From positions 930,001 to 994,000 of the forward strand of contig NZ_CP009533.1 of NCBI RefSeq assembly GCF_000761155.1: DNA of 64,000 nucleotides. Direction: 5' to 3'. The notes under the pieces are model-generated. The model saw nothing but the letters and a program-made list of their open reading frames with translations. It did not search any database and had not been told where the DNA came from. The position numbers were made by a program, and so were the translations under genes. Positions 17,370-28,700 of this stretch are shown in pieces; the stretch's first letter is position 1; every line of letters starts with the position of its first letter. The stretch comes from Pseudomonas rhizosphaerae (GTDB lineage Bacteria > Pseudomonadota > Gammaproteobacteria > Pseudomonadales > Pseudomonadaceae).

Positions 17370-18571
17370 TGCGTGACGTCTTCATTTGCGATGCAGTGCG
17401 CACCCCCATCGGCCGCTTTGGCGGCAGCCTGGCTCACGTGCGCGCCGACGACCTGGCAGCAGTGCCGATCAAGGCGCTGCTCGAACGCAACCCGCAGGTG
17501 GATTGGGCGCAGCTGGACGAGGTGTTCATGGGCTGCGCAAACCAGGCCGGCGAAGACAACCGCAACGTCGCACGCATGGCGCTGCTGCTGGCCGGTCTGC
17601 CCGAGGGCGTCCCCGGTGTGACCCTCAACCGTCTGTGCGCTTCGGGCATGGATGCGGTGGGCACCGCGTTTCGCGCCATCGCCAGTGGCGAGATGGAGCT
17701 GGCGATCGCCGGTGGCGTCGAATCGATGTCGCGTGCGCCCTTTGTCATGGGCAAGGCCGATGCCGGTTTTTCCCGCAACATGAAACTGGAGGACACCACC
17801 ATCGGTTGGCGTTTCATCAACCCCCTGATGAAGGCCCAGTACGGCGTCGATGCAATGCCGCAGACGGCGGATAACGTGGCTGATGATTGCCAGGTGTCCC
17901 GTGAAGACCAGGACGCCTTCGCCGTGCGCAGCCAGCAGCGCACCGCTGCCGCACAGGCTGCGGGTTTCTTCGCCGAAGAAATCGTGCCGGTACGTATTCC
18001 GGGCAAGAAGGGCGAAACCGTGGTCGAGCAGGACGAACATCCGCGCGCCGATACCACCCTGGAAACCCTGGCCAGGCTCAAGCCGGTCAACGGCGCCGAC
18101 AAGACGGTGACTGCGGGCAATGCCTCGGGGGTCAACGACGGCGCCGCCGCGATGATCCTCGCCAGCGCCGAGGCGGTGGAAAAATATGGCCTCAAGGCCC
18201 GTGGCCGCGTGCTGGGCATGGCCAGCGCCGGGGTAGCGCCGCGGGTCATGGGCGTGGGGCCGGTGCCGGCCGTGCGCAAACTGCTCGAACGCTTGAACCT
18301 GGCGGTCGAGGACTTCGACGTGATCGAGCTCAACGAGGCATTTGCCAGCCAGGGTTTGGCAGTGCTGCGCGACCTGGGGCTGGCGGACAACGCGGCCCAG
18401 GTCAATCCGAACGGCGGGGCGATTGCCTTGGGTCATCCGTTGGGGATGAGCGGGGCGCGGCTGGTGCTGACGGCGTTGCATCAGTTGGAGAAGAGCGGCG
18501 GCAAGCGGGGGTTGGCGACGATGTGCGTGGGGGTAGGGCAGGGGTTGGCGTTGGCGGTCGAGCGGGTTTGA
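17366..18571 (+). CDS. pcaF: Beta-ketoadipyl-CoA thiolase
   Basis: This 401-residue thiolase ends the pathway by cleaving beta-ketoadipyl-CoA to succinyl-CoA and acetyl-CoA. The nucleophile Cys91 lies in NRLCASGMDA. NEAFASQ and GHPLGMSGARL supply the active-site His, and the C-terminal CVGVGQG carries the second Cys, as usual for PcaF. The start lies in an ATGATG overlap with the pcaJ stop; ATG 17366 or 17369 are both possible. In KT2440 I recall pcaF directly after pcaK, so here pcaIJ is interposed. A REP pair follows. Confidence 0.94.
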   Translation: MMRDVFICDAVRTPIGRFGGSLAHVRADDLAAVPIKALLERNPQVDWAQLDEVFMGCANQAGEDNRNVARMALLLAGLPEGVPGVTLNRLCASGMDAVGTAFRAIASGEMELAIAGGVESMSRAPFVMGKADAGFSRNMKLEDTTIGWRFINPLMKAQYGVDAMPQTADNVADDCQVSREDQDAFAVRSQQRTAAAQAAGFFAEEIVPVRIPGKKGETVVEQDEHPRADTTLETLARLKPVNGADKTVTAGNASGVNDGAAAMILASAEAVEKYGLKARGRVLGMASAGVAPRVMGVGPVPAVRKLLERLNLAVEDFDVIELNEAFASQGLAVLRDLGLADNAAQVNPNGGAIALGHPLGMSGARLVLTALHQLEKSGGKRGLATMCVGVGQGLALAVERV

Positions 18572-18582
18572 GAGGCTTCACT

Positions 18583-18682
18583 GGCCTCTTCGCGGGCAGA
18601 GGGCTCGCCGCCCGCCCCGCTCCCACAAGAATGTGGAGTCACTTGGAGACTTTGTGGGAGCGGGCTCTGCCCGCGAAGAGGC
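18583..18682. repeat. REP pair between pcaF and pcaT
   Basis: GGCCTCTTCGCGGGCAGAGG...CGCTCCCACA (18583-18627) and its inverted partner TGTGGGAGCGGGCTCTGCCC...GAAGAGGCC (18653-18682) form a P. putida-type BIME. It separates the pcaIJF and pcaTBDC transcripts and may attenuate read-through. Confidence 0.88.
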
Positions 18683-18781
18683 CCTCAAGCTAACCTCGAC
18701 CTCCCAGACAGCCAATCACCTTGTGCCTGAGGTTGTAACAGGTTATGTCTAGCCTTTACCGACCTCAATGAGAACTAAAAC

Positions 18782-20071
18782 ATGACAACAGTTCATTACA
18801 CCGGTGAGGAGCGCAAGAAGCGCATTTTCGCAATCGTCGGCGCGTCATCGGGCAATCTGGTGGAGTGGTTCGACTTCTACGTCTACGCCTTCTGTGCCAT
18901 CTATTTCGCCCCCGCATTCTTTCCCTCCGACGACCCCACCGTGCAGTTGGTCAACACCGCCGGGGTGTTCGCGGCGGGCTTCCTGATGCGTCCCATCGGT
19001 GGCTGGCTGTTCGGCCGGGTGGCCGACAAGCATGGCCGCAAGAACTCGATGATGATCTCGGTGCTGATGATGTGCGCCGGCTCGCTGGTGATCGCCTGCC
19101 TGCCGACCTACGCCACCATCGGCGTCTGGGCGCCGATCATCCTGCTGCTGGCCCGTCTGTTCCAGGGCCTTTCGGTGGGCGGTGAATACGGCACCACGGC
19201 GACTTACATGTCGGAAGTCGCATTGCGCGGCCAGCGTGGTTTCTTCGCGTCATTCCAGTACGTGACCCTGATCGGCGGGCAACTGCTGGCGGTGCTCACC
19301 GTGGTCATTCTCCAGCAGTTCCTGGACGAGCAGGAGCTGCGCGCATGGGGCTGGCGTATCCCGTTCTTCGTCGGTGCCGTGGCGGCGATCATCTCGCTGT
19401 TGCTGCGTCGCACCCTGGAAGAAACCAGCACCGCCGAGACCCGCAACGACAAGGACGCCGGCAGCATTGCCGGACTGTTCAAGAATCACAGCGCGGCGTT
19501 CATCACCGTGTTGGGCTACACCGCGGGTGGCTCGCTGATTTTCTACACCTTCACCACCTACATGCAGAAGTACCTGGTCAACACGGCCGGCCTGCACGCC
19601 AAGACCGCCAGCCTGATCATGACCGGCGCGCTGTTCCTGTACATGTGCATGCAGCCGCTGTTCGGCATGCTCGCCGACCGCATCGGCCGACGCACCTCCA
19701 TGCTCTGGTTCGCCGGGCTCGGCACCTTGTGCACACTGCCGATCCTCATGGTATTGAAGACCGTCACCAGCCCGTTCCTGGCTTTCGTGCTGATCACCCT
19801 GGCCCTGGCCATCGTCAGCTTCTATACCTCGATCAGTGGTCTGGTCAAAGCCGAGATGTTCCCGCCCCAGGTGCGCGCGCTGGGCGTTGGCCTGGCCTAC
19901 GCGGTGGCCAACGCCTTGTTCGGTGGATCGGCGGAGTTCGTCGCCCTGAACCTGAAGAACATGGGCAACGAAAACGCGTTCTACTGGTACGTGACGGTCA
20001 TGATGGCAATTGCTTTCCTGTTCAGCCTGCGCCTGCCCAAGCAGCCCAAGTACCTGCATTCCGACCACTGA
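18782..20071 (+). CDS. pcaT: PcaT, beta-ketoadipate/dicarboxylate MFS permease
   Basis: This 429-residue MFS protein of the metabolite:H+ symporter (KgtP-like) family has the signature [19 protein letters not shown] near the N terminus. Then come [18 protein letters not shown] and [17 protein letters not shown]. PcaT is known in P. putida to import beta-ketoadipate. It heads pcaT-B-D-C behind the REP pair, in a 210-base gap that must hold the promoter. A close relative with the same motifs is the dicarboxylate permease at 36.3-37.6 kb. Confidence 0.92.
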   Translation: MTTVHYTGEERKKRIFAIVGASSGNLVEWFDFYVYAFCAIYFAPAFFPSDDPTVQLVNTAGVFAAGFLMRPIGGWLFGRVADKHGRKNSMMISVLMMCAGSLVIACLPTYATIGVWAPIILLLARLFQGLSVGGEYGTTATYMSEVALRGQRGFFASFQYVTLIGGQLLAVLTVVILQQFLDEQELRAWGWRIPFFVGAVAAIISLLLRRTLEETSTAETRNDKDAGSIAGLFKNHSAAFITVLGYTAGGSLIFYTFTTYMQKYLVNTAGLHAKTASLIMTGALFLYMCMQPLFGMLADRIGRRTSMLWFAGLGTLCTLPILMVLKTVTSPFLAFVLITLALAIVSFYTSISGLVKAEMFPPQVRALGVGLAYAVANALFGGSAEFVALNLKNMGNENAFYWYVTVMMAIAFLFSLRLPKQPKYLHSDH

Positions 20072-20116
20072 GCCCAGGGGCGCGTCGATAGTGGCGCGCC
20101 CTTGCAAAGGAGTCCC

Positions 20117-21481
20117 ATGAGCCAACCACCGAACAACCAGTTGTTCGATGTCTACTTCACTGCTCCCGCCATGCGCCAGATCTTCTGCGACCATGGACGG
20201 GTGCAGGGCATGCTCGATTTCGAAGCCGCATTGGCCCGGGCCCAGGCTCGCGTCGACGTGATACCTGGTGCGGCAGTCGCCCCTATCGAAGCCGCTTGCA
20301 AAGCCGAGCTGTACGATTTTCATGCCCTTGCGCAGGCCATTGCCAGCGCTGGCAATTCGGCCATCCCCTTGGTCAAGATGCTCGGCAAGGCCATCGCCAC
20401 GACCGACGCCGATGCCGAGCGCTATGTGCATCTGGGCGCAACCAGCCAGGACGTCATGGACACCGGGCTGGTCCTGCAATTGCTGGCGGCGCTCGATCTG
20501 ATCGAAGCCGACCTGCAGCGTCTGGGCGAAGCCCTGAGCCAGCAGGCCCGTCGCCATGCAACCACGGTGATGCCCGGGCGTACCTGGCTGCAACACGCCA
20601 CGCCCGTCACCCTGGGCATGAAGATCGCTGGCTGGCTCGGCGCCCTGACCCGCAGCCGGCAACGCCTGCGCGAGCTCAGGCCACGGCTGGCCTGCCTGCA
20701 GTTCGGCGGTGCTTCGGGCACTTTGGCTGCTCTCGGCGAACAGGCAATGCCGGTGGCCCGGGCGCTGGCCCAGGAACTGCACCTGAACCTGCCCGACCAG
20801 CCCTGGCATACCCAGCGCGACCGGCTGGTGGAACTGGCCTCGGTGCTTGGCCTGGTGGCCGGCAGCTTGGGCAAGCTGGGCCGCGACGTCAGCCTGTTGA
20901 TGCAGACCGAAGCGGCGGAAGTGTTCGAGCCGTCCGCGCCGGGCAAGGGCGGTTCGTCGACCATGCCGCACAAGCGCAATCCGGTCGGTGCGGCAGTGCT
21001 CATCGGCGCTGCCACCCGAGTGCCGGGGCTTGTGGCGACGCTGTTCAGCGCCATGCCCCAGGAACATGAGCGCAGCCTGGGGCTGTGGCATGCCGAATGG
21101 GAAACCCTCCCAGAGATCTGCTGCCTGGTCTCCGGTGCGCTGCAACAGGCCCTGGCCATTGCCGAAGGACTGCAGGTCGACCCTGAGCGCATGCGGGTGA
21201 ACCTGGACCTGACCCAGGGCCTGGTGCTGGCCGAAGCCGTCAGCATCGTGCTGGCCCAGCGGATCGGTCGCGACCGCGCGCATCACCTGTTGGAGCAATG
21301 CTGCAAGCAGGCCGTCGCCCAGGGCAGGCACCTGCGCGCGGTGCTCGGCGACGAGCCGCAGGTGACCGAGCAACTGGATGCCGATGAACTCGACCGTCTG
21401 TTGGACCCTTCGCACTACCTGGGCCAGGCCCAGGTGTGGGTCGAGCGGGCCGTGGCCGAACATGACCTTTTGAATGCGTAA
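20117..21481 (+). CDS. pcaB: 3-carboxy-cis,cis-muconate cycloisomerase
   Basis: This 454-residue member of the fumarase/aspartase superfamily lactonises 3-carboxymuconate to gamma-carboxymuconolactone. The signature GKGGSSTMPHKRNPVG is complete. The HLGATSQDVMDTG and GRTWLQHATPVT blocks are in order. AAAGGAG lies about six bases before ATG 20117. The product of PcaB goes to PcaC and then PcaD, both immediately downstream. Confidence 0.94.
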   Translation: MSQPPNNQLFDVYFTAPAMRQIFCDHGRVQGMLDFEAALARAQARVDVIPGAAVAPIEAACKAELYDFHALAQAIASAGNSAIPLVKMLGKAIATTDADAERYVHLGATSQDVMDTGLVLQLLAALDLIEADLQRLGEALSQQARRHATTVMPGRTWLQHATPVTLGMKIAGWLGALTRSRQRLRELRPRLACLQFGGASGTLAALGEQAMPVARALAQELHLNLPDQPWHTQRDRLVELASVLGLVAGSLGKLGRDVSLLMQTEAAEVFEPSAPGKGGSSTMPHKRNPVGAAVLIGAATRVPGLVATLFSAMPQEHERSLGLWHAEWETLPEICCLVSGALQQALAIAEGLQVDPERMRVNLDLTQGLVLAEAVSIVLAQRIGRDRAHHLLEQCCKQAVAQGRHLRAVLGDEPQVTEQLDADELDRLLDPSHYLGQAQVWVERAVAEHDLLNA

Positions 21482-21491
21482 GGAGATCAGC

Positions 21492-22280
21492 GTGGCACAG
21501 GTGAAACTCGCCGATGGCGAACTCGACTACCGTCTGCAAGGCCCGGAGGACAAGCCGGTACTGGTGCTGTCCAACTCATTGGGCACCGACCGACACATGT
21601 GGGACGGCCAGATGGCCGCCTTCACCGAACATTTCCAGGTGCTGCGCTACGACACCCGTGGTCATGGCCAGTCGCTGGTCACTCCAGGGACGTACACCAT
21701 CGAGCAGTTGGGCGGCGACGTCCTGGCGTTGCTCGATGCCCTGAACCTGGACAAGGTGCATTTCTGCGGCCTGTCCATGGGCGGGCTGATCGGCCAATGG
21801 CTGGGCATCAATGCCGGCGAGCGCCTGCACAAGCTGGTGATCTGCAACACGGCGGCGAAAATCGGTACCCAGGACGTGTGGAATCCACGGATCGAAATGG
21901 TCCTTGGCCAAGGTGCGGCGGCCATGCAGTCGCTGCGCGATGCGTCCATCGCACGTTGGTTCACCCCGGCATTCGCCGAGGCCAATCCGCAGGAAACCAA
22001 ACGCATCACCGACATGCTCGCCGCCACCTCGCCCCAGGGCTACGCTGCCAATTGCGCTGCCGTGCGCGATGCCGATTTTCGTGAGCAGTTGGCTGCCATC
22101 CAGGTGCCGCTGCTGGTGATCGCAGGCACCGAGGACGCCGTCACCACGCCGGCCGACGGGCAGTTCATCGTCGAGCAGGTGAAGGGCGCAGAGTACGCCG
22201 AGTTTACTGCTGCACACCTGTCCAACGTCGAAATCGGTGCGCCGTTCAGCGACCGAGTCGTCGAATTTCTGTTGCGCTGA
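21492..22280 (+). CDS. pcaD: 3-oxoadipate enol-lactone hydrolase
   Basis: This 262-residue alpha/beta hydrolase has the nucleophile elbow GLSMGG, the acid in GTEDAVT and the His in AAHLSNVE. It hydrolyses beta-ketoadipate enol-lactone to beta-ketoadipate. The start is GTG at 21492 with AAGGAG six bases upstream. Ten bases separate it from pcaB. It is not fused to pcaC (no PcaL). Confidence 0.93.
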   Translation: MAQVKLADGELDYRLQGPEDKPVLVLSNSLGTDRHMWDGQMAAFTEHFQVLRYDTRGHGQSLVTPGTYTIEQLGGDVLALLDALNLDKVHFCGLSMGGLIGQWLGINAGERLHKLVICNTAAKIGTQDVWNPRIEMVLGQGAAAMQSLRDASIARWFTPAFAEANPQETKRITDMLAATSPQGYAANCAAVRDADFREQLAAIQVPLLVIAGTEDAVTTPADGQFIVEQVKGAEYAEFTAAHLSNVEIGAPFSDRVVEFLLR

Positions 22281-22292
22281 AGGAGCCCGTTC

Positions 22293-22685
22293 GTGGACGA
22301 GAAAGAACGCTACAACGAAGGACTGAAAGTCCGGCGTGCCGTGTTGGGCGAGGCCCACGTGGAACGCAGCCTGAACAACCTGACCGAGTTCAACAGCGAG
22401 TTCCAGGAGATGATCACCCGCCATGCGTGGGGCGATATCTGGACCCGTCCGGGGCTGCCGCGGCACACGCGCAGCTTGATCACCATTGCCATGCTGATCG
22501 GCATGAACCGCAACGAAGAACTCAAGCTGCACCTGCGCGCGGCCGCCAGCAATGGCGTAACTCGCGAAGAGATCAAGGAAGTCCTGATGCAGAGTGCTAT
22601 CTACTGCGGCATTCCGGCGGCCAATGCGACGTTTCACCTGGCCGAATCGGTCTGGGATGAGCTGGGCGTCGAATCACGCCAGTGA
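22293..22685 (+). CDS. pcaC: 4-carboxymuconolactone decarboxylase
   Basis: This 130-residue protein has the typical length. It starts with GTG at 22293 behind AAGGAG. The TRPGLPRHTRSLITIAMLIG and NGVTREEIKEVLMQSAIYCG blocks mark the CMD/AhpD-like fold. It forms beta-ketoadipate enol-lactone. It is the last gene of the pca operon, with a GC-rich hairpin after it. Confidence 0.93.
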   Translation: MDEKERYNEGLKVRRAVLGEAHVERSLNNLTEFNSEFQEMITRHAWGDIWTRPGLPRHTRSLITIAMLIGMNRNEELKLHLRAAASNGVTREEIKEVLMQSAIYCGIPAANATFHLAESVWDELGVESRQ

Positions 22686-22696
22686 GAAGGGCGAGC

Positions 22697-22731
22697 GGGG
22701 CGGTGGCGCGCTGAACATGCGCCACCGCCCC
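22697..22731. terminator. Strong GC hairpin between pcaC and the porin gene
   Basis: GGGGCGGTGGCGC and GCGCCACCGCCCC form a 13-base perfect stem with a nine-base loop between the convergent genes. There is no T-run, so termination efficiency is uncertain. Confidence 0.65.
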
Positions 22732-22736
22732 GGCGG

Positions 22737-24002
22737 TTACAGAATGCTCAGCGGGTAGCTGACGATCACGCGGTTTTCGTCGAACTCACTGGTGCTGTAG
22801 TCGCGACGCATGGTCGAGTTGCGCCAGCGCATGTTCAGGCTCTTGAAGGTGCCCGACTGCACGGTGTAGGCCAGCTCGGTTTCGCGTCCCCACTCCTTGC
22901 CGTCGGTGACCGTGGCGGTGTGCACGTTGTCGCCGCTGATGTAGCGGTTCATCAGGGTCAGCCCCGGTACGCCCACTCCGGCGAAGTTGAAGTCGTGGCG
23001 CAACTGCCAGGATTTTTCCTTGGCGTTCTCGTAGCTGGAGTTGTAGCTGTCGTTGGCCAGGGTGCCGCCACTGGTGCCGTTGACGCGCATCCAGCCATTG
23101 TCGCCGGTAACTTTCTGCAAGCCGACGTAGAAGGTGTTGCTGCCGTACTTGGCAGACAACAGCGCCGACCAGGTCTTGTTGTCCAAGTCGCCCGCCCGTG
23201 CGCTGCCGTCTTCCTTGCCATGGAAGAAGCCCAGGTTGGCGCCCAGGGTCCAGTCGCCCAACGGCTGGCTGTGCAGGATCTGCAGGTACTGCTGCTGGTA
23301 GATGTCCTTGAGCTCGGCATTCCACAGGCCGACCAGGGTGTTCTTGTTGTTGAAGGTGTACTCGCCACCGACGAAATTGAAGCGGTCGGAAGTGATCCCG
23401 GCGCGACCCTGCAGGAACATGTCTTCCATGCTGGCATCGTTGCGCGGGCTGTTCTTGCGGAACTGGCCGCCGTACAGGGTCAGGCCATCGATCTCCTGGG
23501 AGGTGACTTGCCCGCCCTGGAAGGTCTGCGGCAGCGAGCGCCCGTCATCCGAACGCAGGATCGGCAGTACCGGCATCCATTCACCGACCTTGAGCACGGT
23601 CTTGGAGATCTTGGCCTTGGCGGCCACACCTAGACGGCCGAAATCATCGGCCGGGTCGTTGCCGGCGTGCACAGGCAACAACTGCGTGCCATAGGTACCA
23701 CGGCCGCCATCGAGCTTGACCGAGTACATGCCCAGCACGTCCACGCCAAAGCCCACCATGCCCTGGGTGTAGCCGGACTTGGCGTCGAGGATGAAGCTCT
23801 GGGTCCATTCCTCGGACTTGCTCTGCGGGAAAGCCGGATTGGTGTGATTGCGATTGAAGTAGAAGTTGCGCAGGTTCAGACCCACCTTGGCGTCTTCCAG
23901 AAAGCCGGATTCGGCTGCAAAGGAGGGCAGGGCGGCCGTGGCGACGGTCAGTGCAATCAGGTTGGGCAACAGACGAGGTGAACGACGGGAATGCTGGCGC
24001 AT
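22737..24002 (-). CDS. OprD/OpdK-family aromatic acid porin
   Basis: This 421-residue outer-membrane protein has a signal peptide ending about ALPSFAA-ES. It shows the OprD layout: SGFLEDAKVGLNLRNFYFNR after cleavage, alternating beta-strand pattern, and a final aliphatic residue run (VSYPLSIL). It belongs to the OccK/BenF-like branch. Placement next to pcaC argues for uptake of 4-hydroxybenzoate, protocatechuate or benzoate. AGG lies about eight bases before the ATG at 24002. Confidence 0.85.
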   Translation of the reverse strand: MRQHSRRSPRLLPNLIALTVATAALPSFAAESGFLEDAKVGLNLRNFYFNRNHTNPAFPQSKSEEWTQSFILDAKSGYTQGMVGFGVDVLGMYSVKLDGGRGTYGTQLLPVHAGNDPADDFGRLGVAAKAKISKTVLKVGEWMPVLPILRSDDGRSLPQTFQGGQVTSQEIDGLTLYGGQFRKNSPRNDASMEDMFLQGRAGITSDRFNFVGGEYTFNNKNTLVGLWNAELKDIYQQQYLQILHSQPLGDWTLGANLGFFHGKEDGSARAGDLDNKTWSALLSAKYGSNTFYVGLQKVTGDNGWMRVNGTSGGTLANDSYNSSYENAKEKSWQLRHDFNFAGVGVPGLTLMNRYISGDNVHTATVTDGKEWGRETELAYTVQSGTFKSLNMRWRNSTMRRDYSTSEFDENRVIVSYPLSIL

Positions 24003-24284
24003 GGGGTGAACCTATTGTTATTGATTTTATGATTGACGCACGCTGGTACGGGCTATCGAACATCGTGTTACGTGTTGCGCGGATGGTGCTTTGGGGGTGA
24101 GCCCGATTCAACCAGTCGCGCGACATTACGTGCGATAACCGAACACTAACTAACTGGTTAATCACAAGTCAGTTATCTGGTCATCAGACCACTATTGCTC
24201 AAGATTGAACTTTCGGCCAGTCCCGTGTGACATTTTCTTCAGATCTTTCCCGCCTGCTTCGCTTTCACTTGAGCCCGAGCATGA
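24003..24284. promoter_or_regulatory. Porin promoter region with an inverted repeat
   Basis: This AT-rich stretch contains TGGTC-ATCA-GACCA (24178-24191) and tandem CTAAC/AACTGGTTA motifs (about 24145-24160). These are plausible operator parts, but no regulator can be assigned. No PcaR-type box was seen. Confidence 0.4.
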
Positions 24285-24312
24285 AAAAAACCACCGCAAG
24301 CGGTGGTTTTTT
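24285..24312. terminator. Rho-independent terminator after ttgC
   Basis: AAAAAACCACCG-CAAG-CGGTGGTTTTTT, a perfect stem with U-runs possible on both strands. It lies just beyond the ttgC stop on the minus strand. Confidence 0.9.
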
Positions 24313-24327
24313 GTACAGCGTCAGGCG

Positions 24328-25782
24328 TCAGCCCTTGGGTGCCTGCTTGGGTTGGGCAAGCTGGGCTTGGCCCGTGCGCTCGTACCAGCCGCCACCCAGG
24401 GCCTTGTACAGATTGACCTCGCTGGTGAGCTGCGACAGCCGGTCGGTGATCAGCGACTGCTGGGCACTGAACAGCGAGCGCTGGGCGTCGAGGAAGGTCA
24501 GGTTGCTGTCGATACCGATACGGTAGCGACGCTCGGCCAAGCGGTAGTAGTCCTGGTTGGCCTGCACCGAATCACGCTGGGCCTGCAACTGCTCGTTGTA
24601 GGTCTTGCGTGCGGCAAGGCCGTCGGACACTTCCTGGAAGGCCGTCTGAATGACCCGCTCGTAGTTGGCCACGTTGATGTCTTTCTGGATCTTCGAGTAG
24701 TCCAGGCTGGCACGCAGCGCGCCAGCGTTGAAAATCGGCAGACTGATGCTCGGCGAGAACAACCAGCTGCCGGAACCGGCGTCGAACAAGCCGGAGAGCT
24801 GGCGGCTGGAGGTGCCCGCATTGGCGGTCAGGCTGATGCTGGGGAAGAACGCTGCCCGTGCTGCGCCGATGTTGGCGTTGGCGGCCAGCAAGGCGTGCTC
24901 GGCTTCGAGGATGTCCGGGCGCCGGGTCAGCAACTGCGACGGCATGCCGGCCGGCACTTCGCTGAGCAGGTCGGCATCCAGCCCACGGGCTTCGGGCAGG
25001 TCGGTCGGAATGCGCGTGCCCAGCAGCAGGGTCAGGCTGTTGCGGTCCTGTGCCACCTGGCGCTTGTAGCGGGCCAGGCTGACACGGGCGGTTTCCACCG
25101 CCGTGCGCGCCTGGCTCAGGTCCAGGGCCGAGGACACACCCACTTCGGTGCTGCGGCTGGTCAGCTTGAGGCTCTGCTCGAAGGCACCCAGGGTTTCCTG
25201 AGTCAGCTTCAACAGCGCCTGGTCGGCCTGCCAGGTCAGGTAGGCATTGGCCACGTTGGCCACCAGGCTGATCTGCGTCGAGCGCCGCGCTTCTTCGCTG
25301 GACAGGTAGGTCTGCAACGCCTGTTCGTTGAGGCTGCGGATGCGGCCCCACAAGTCCAGTTCGTAGGCGCTGACCCCCAGGGTCACGCCGTACTGGCTGG
25401 AAATGCCCGACTCGCCGAGCTGCGACAAGTCGGCCGGCGTGCGCTGGCGGGTACCGGTGCCGTCGGCATTGATGGCCGGAAACAGGTCAGCGCGCTGAAT
25501 GCGGTACTGCGCACGATAGGCTTCGATGTTCAGCGCCGCGACGCGCAGGTCGCGGTTGTTCTGCAGCGCCACCTGCACCAGGCGCTCGAGCGCCGGGTCG
25601 GTGAAGAACTGCCGCCAGCCTTGCTCCGCCGCAGCCACTTCGGCCGCATCGGCGGGCGCGTAGGCCTCGCCTTGCGGGAACTGCTCGGCCACTGGCAGGG
25701 CAGGCTGCTTGTACTCGGGGATCATCGAGCAGCCGCCGAGCACGAAGGCGGCGACAGCGATGGATATCAGTGACTTGCTCAT
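24328..25782 (-). CDS. ttgC: TtgC, outer-membrane channel lipoprotein of RND pump
   Basis: This 484-residue protein is the length of P. putida TtgC. It is an OprM/TolC-type outer-membrane factor with a lipobox LGGC (Cys18). Two repeats rich in long helices follow, with markers [14 protein letters not shown] and [13 protein letters not shown]. It overlaps ttgB by four bases (ATGA). With TtgA and TtgB it exports solvents, antibiotics and flavonoids. Confidence 0.93.
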   Translation of the reverse strand: MSKSLISIAVAAFVLGGCSMIPEYKQPALPVAEQFPQGEAYAPADAAEVAAAEQGWRQFFTDPALERLVQVALQNNRDLRVAALNIEAYRAQYRIQRADLFPAINADGTGTRQRTPADLSQLGESGISSQYGVTLGVSAYELDLWGRIRSLNEQALQTYLSSEEARRSTQISLVANVANAYLTWQADQALLKLTQETLGAFEQSLKLTSRSTEVGVSSALDLSQARTAVETARVSLARYKRQVAQDRNSLTLLLGTRIPTDLPEARGLDADLLSEVPAGMPSQLLTRRPDILEAEHALLAANANIGAARAAFFPSISLTANAGTSSRQLSGLFDAGSGSWLFSPSISLPIFNAGALRASLDYSKIQKDINVANYERVIQTAFQEVSDGLAARKTYNEQLQAQRDSVQANQDYYRLAERRYRIGIDSNLTFLDAQRSLFSAQQSLITDRLSQLTSEVNLYKALGGGWYERTGQAQLAQPKQAPKG

Positions 25783-28700
25783 TGGCCAGCCTCATCGTGT
25801 GTAATGGCTTTGTCGTTGCCCTTCGCGTTGTCCTTCTCGTGTTCCTTGTCGTACTTGCTCTTGAACAGCGACGACACGGCCACGTAGAACATCGGCACCC
25901 AGAAAATGGCCAGGACGGTAGCGGTAATCATACCGCCAATCACCCCGGTACCGATCGCATGCTGGCTGCCCGACCCGGCGCCGCTGGAGATGGCCAGCGG
26001 CACAACGCCGAGGATGAACGCCAGGGACGTCATGATGATCGGCCGCAGACGCATGCGGCACGCTTCGGCGGCTGCCTCGACCAGGCTCTTGCCCTGTTCG
26101 TGCAGTTCCTTGGCGAACTCGACGATCAGGATGGCGTTCTTGGCCGCCAAGCCCACCGTCACCAACAAGCCTACCTGGAAGAACACATCGTTGGACAAGC
26201 CGCGCATGCTGGTGGCGATCAACGCACCGATCACACCCAACGGCACGACCAGCAGCACCGCGATCGGGATCGACCAGCTTTCATACAGCGCCGCCAGACA
26301 GAGGAATACGAACAACAGCGAGATCGCGTAGAGCGCAGGGGCCTGGGAGCCGGACAGACGTTCTTCGTACGACAGACCAGTGAACGAGTAGCCGATGCCG
26401 TCAGGCAGCTTCTTGGCCAGTGCCTCGACCTCGGCCATGGCATCACCCGAGCTGTAGCCCGGCGCCGGCGTACCGAGGATCTCCATCGCGGCCACACCGT
26501 TGTAGCGCGACAGCTTGGGCGAACCGTAGATCCACTCGCCGGTGGCGATGGCCGACAACGGCACCATGGTCCCCGAGTCGTTGCGCACGTACCACTTGTT
26601 CAAGTCTTCTGGGGTCATGCGCGCAGCGGCTTCGCCTTGCACATAGACCTTCTTCACTCGACCACGGTCGATGAAGTCGTTGACATAGCTACCGCCCAGG
26701 GCGATGGACAGGGTCTGGTTGATGGTCGACAAGGTGATGCCCAGGGCACTGGCCTTCTCGTCATCCACGGTGAGCTGGTACTGCGGCTCATCGTTCAGGC
26801 CGTTGGGACGCACGCCTGCCAGGATCTTGCTTTGTGCGGCCATGCCGAGGAACTGGTTGCGCGCCTCGAGCAGTTTTTCGTGGCCGACACCGCCCTGGTC
26901 CTGCAGGTAGACGTCGAAGCCCGAGGCGTTACCCAGTTCCAGTACCGAAGGCGGGACCACCGCGAACACCATGGCGTCGCGGAAGCTGGCGAAATGCTTC
27001 TGCGCGCGCTCGGCGATCTTGAACACGGTCGTTTCCGCGCCGCGCTCATCCCAGGGCTTGAGCATGACGAACGCCAAGCCCGAACTCTGGCCGCGACCGG
27101 CGAAGTTGAAGCCGTTGACGCTGAACACCGACTTCACGCCGGCACCTTCGCCGTTCTCTTCGTCCAGCAGGAAGGTGCGCATGTCGTCGATGACCTTCTG
27201 CGTGCGCTCGGCCGAAGAACCTGCCGGCGTCTGCACCTGGGCGAAGATGACGCCCTGGTCTTCTTCAGGCAGGAACGCCGAAGGAATGCGGGTGAACAGG
27301 AAGACCATGCCGGCGAAAATGACCAGATAGACGATAAAAGCTGGCAGCTTGTGGGTGACCATGCGTTTGACGCCGTTCTCGTACTTCACCACGCTGCGGT
27401 CGAACGTTCTGTTGAACCAGCCGAAGAAACCACGCTTGGGCTGGCCGTGCTTTTCCGGATCGATCGGCTTGAGCATGGTGGCGCACAGCGCCGGGGTGAA
27501 GATCAGCGCAACCAATACCGACAGGCCCATGGCCGAGACGATGGTGATCGAGAACTGCTTGTAGATCACGCCCGTGGAGCCGCCGAAGAACGCCATCGGC
27601 AGCAGCACCGCCGACAGCACCATGGCGATACCAACCAAGGCCCCCTGGATCTGGTCCATGGACTTCTTGGTCGCTTCCTTGGGTGACAGGTGTTCTTCTT
27701 CCATGACCCGTTCGACGTTCTCCACCACCACGATCGCATCGTCCACCAACAGCCCGATCGCCAGGATCATGCCGAACATGGTCAGGGTATTGATGGTGAA
27801 GCCGAACGCGGCGAGGATGCCGAAAGTACCGAGCAATACCACCGGCACCGTCATCGTGGTGATGATGGTTGCGCGCAGGTTCTGCAGGAACAGGTACATC
27901 ACCAGGAACACCAGCACGATCGCTTCGATCAGCGTGTGTACCACGCCGGAAATCGACTCGGTCACGGTTGGCGTGGTGTCGTACGGGTAGACCACCTTCA
28001 TGCCTGGCGGAAAGAACGGCTCCAGGTTGGCCACGGTCTCACGGATCGCCTTGGCGGTGTCCAGTGCGTTGGCGCCGGAGGCCAGCTTGATCGCCATGCC
28101 CGAGGCCGGCTTGCCGTTGAACTGCGCGTCGATGCTGTAGCTCTGCCCGCCCAGGCCAATGCGTGCGACGTCCTTGAGGCGTACCTGCGCACCGTCGTTG
28201 TCGACCTTGAGGAAGATATTGCCGAACTGCTCGGCCGTCTGCAGGCGGGTCTTGCCAATGATGGTGGCGTTGAGCTGGGTACCGGGCACCGCTGGCAGGC
28301 CGCCGAGCTGGCCGGTGGCGATCTGCACGTTCTGCGCGCTGATTGCGGCGCTGATTTCGACCGGTGTCAGCTGAAATTTATTGAGCTTGGCCGGATCAAG
28401 CCAGATGCGCATGGCGTACTGCGAGCCGAACACCTGAAAGTCACCCACACCCGAGGTCCGCGAGATCGGGTCCTGGATGTTGGAAACGATGTAGTTGGAC
28501 AAGTCTTCACGGGTGAGTGTGTCGTCCTCGGCCACCAGGCCGATCACCAGCAGGAAGTTCTTCACCGACTTGGTCACGCGCAAACCCTGTTGCTGCACTT
28601 CCTGCGGCAACAGTGGGGTGGCCAGGTTGAGCTTGTTCTGCACCTGGACCTGGGCGATGTCCGGGTTGGTACCCTGGTTGAACGTCACGCTGATGGTCAT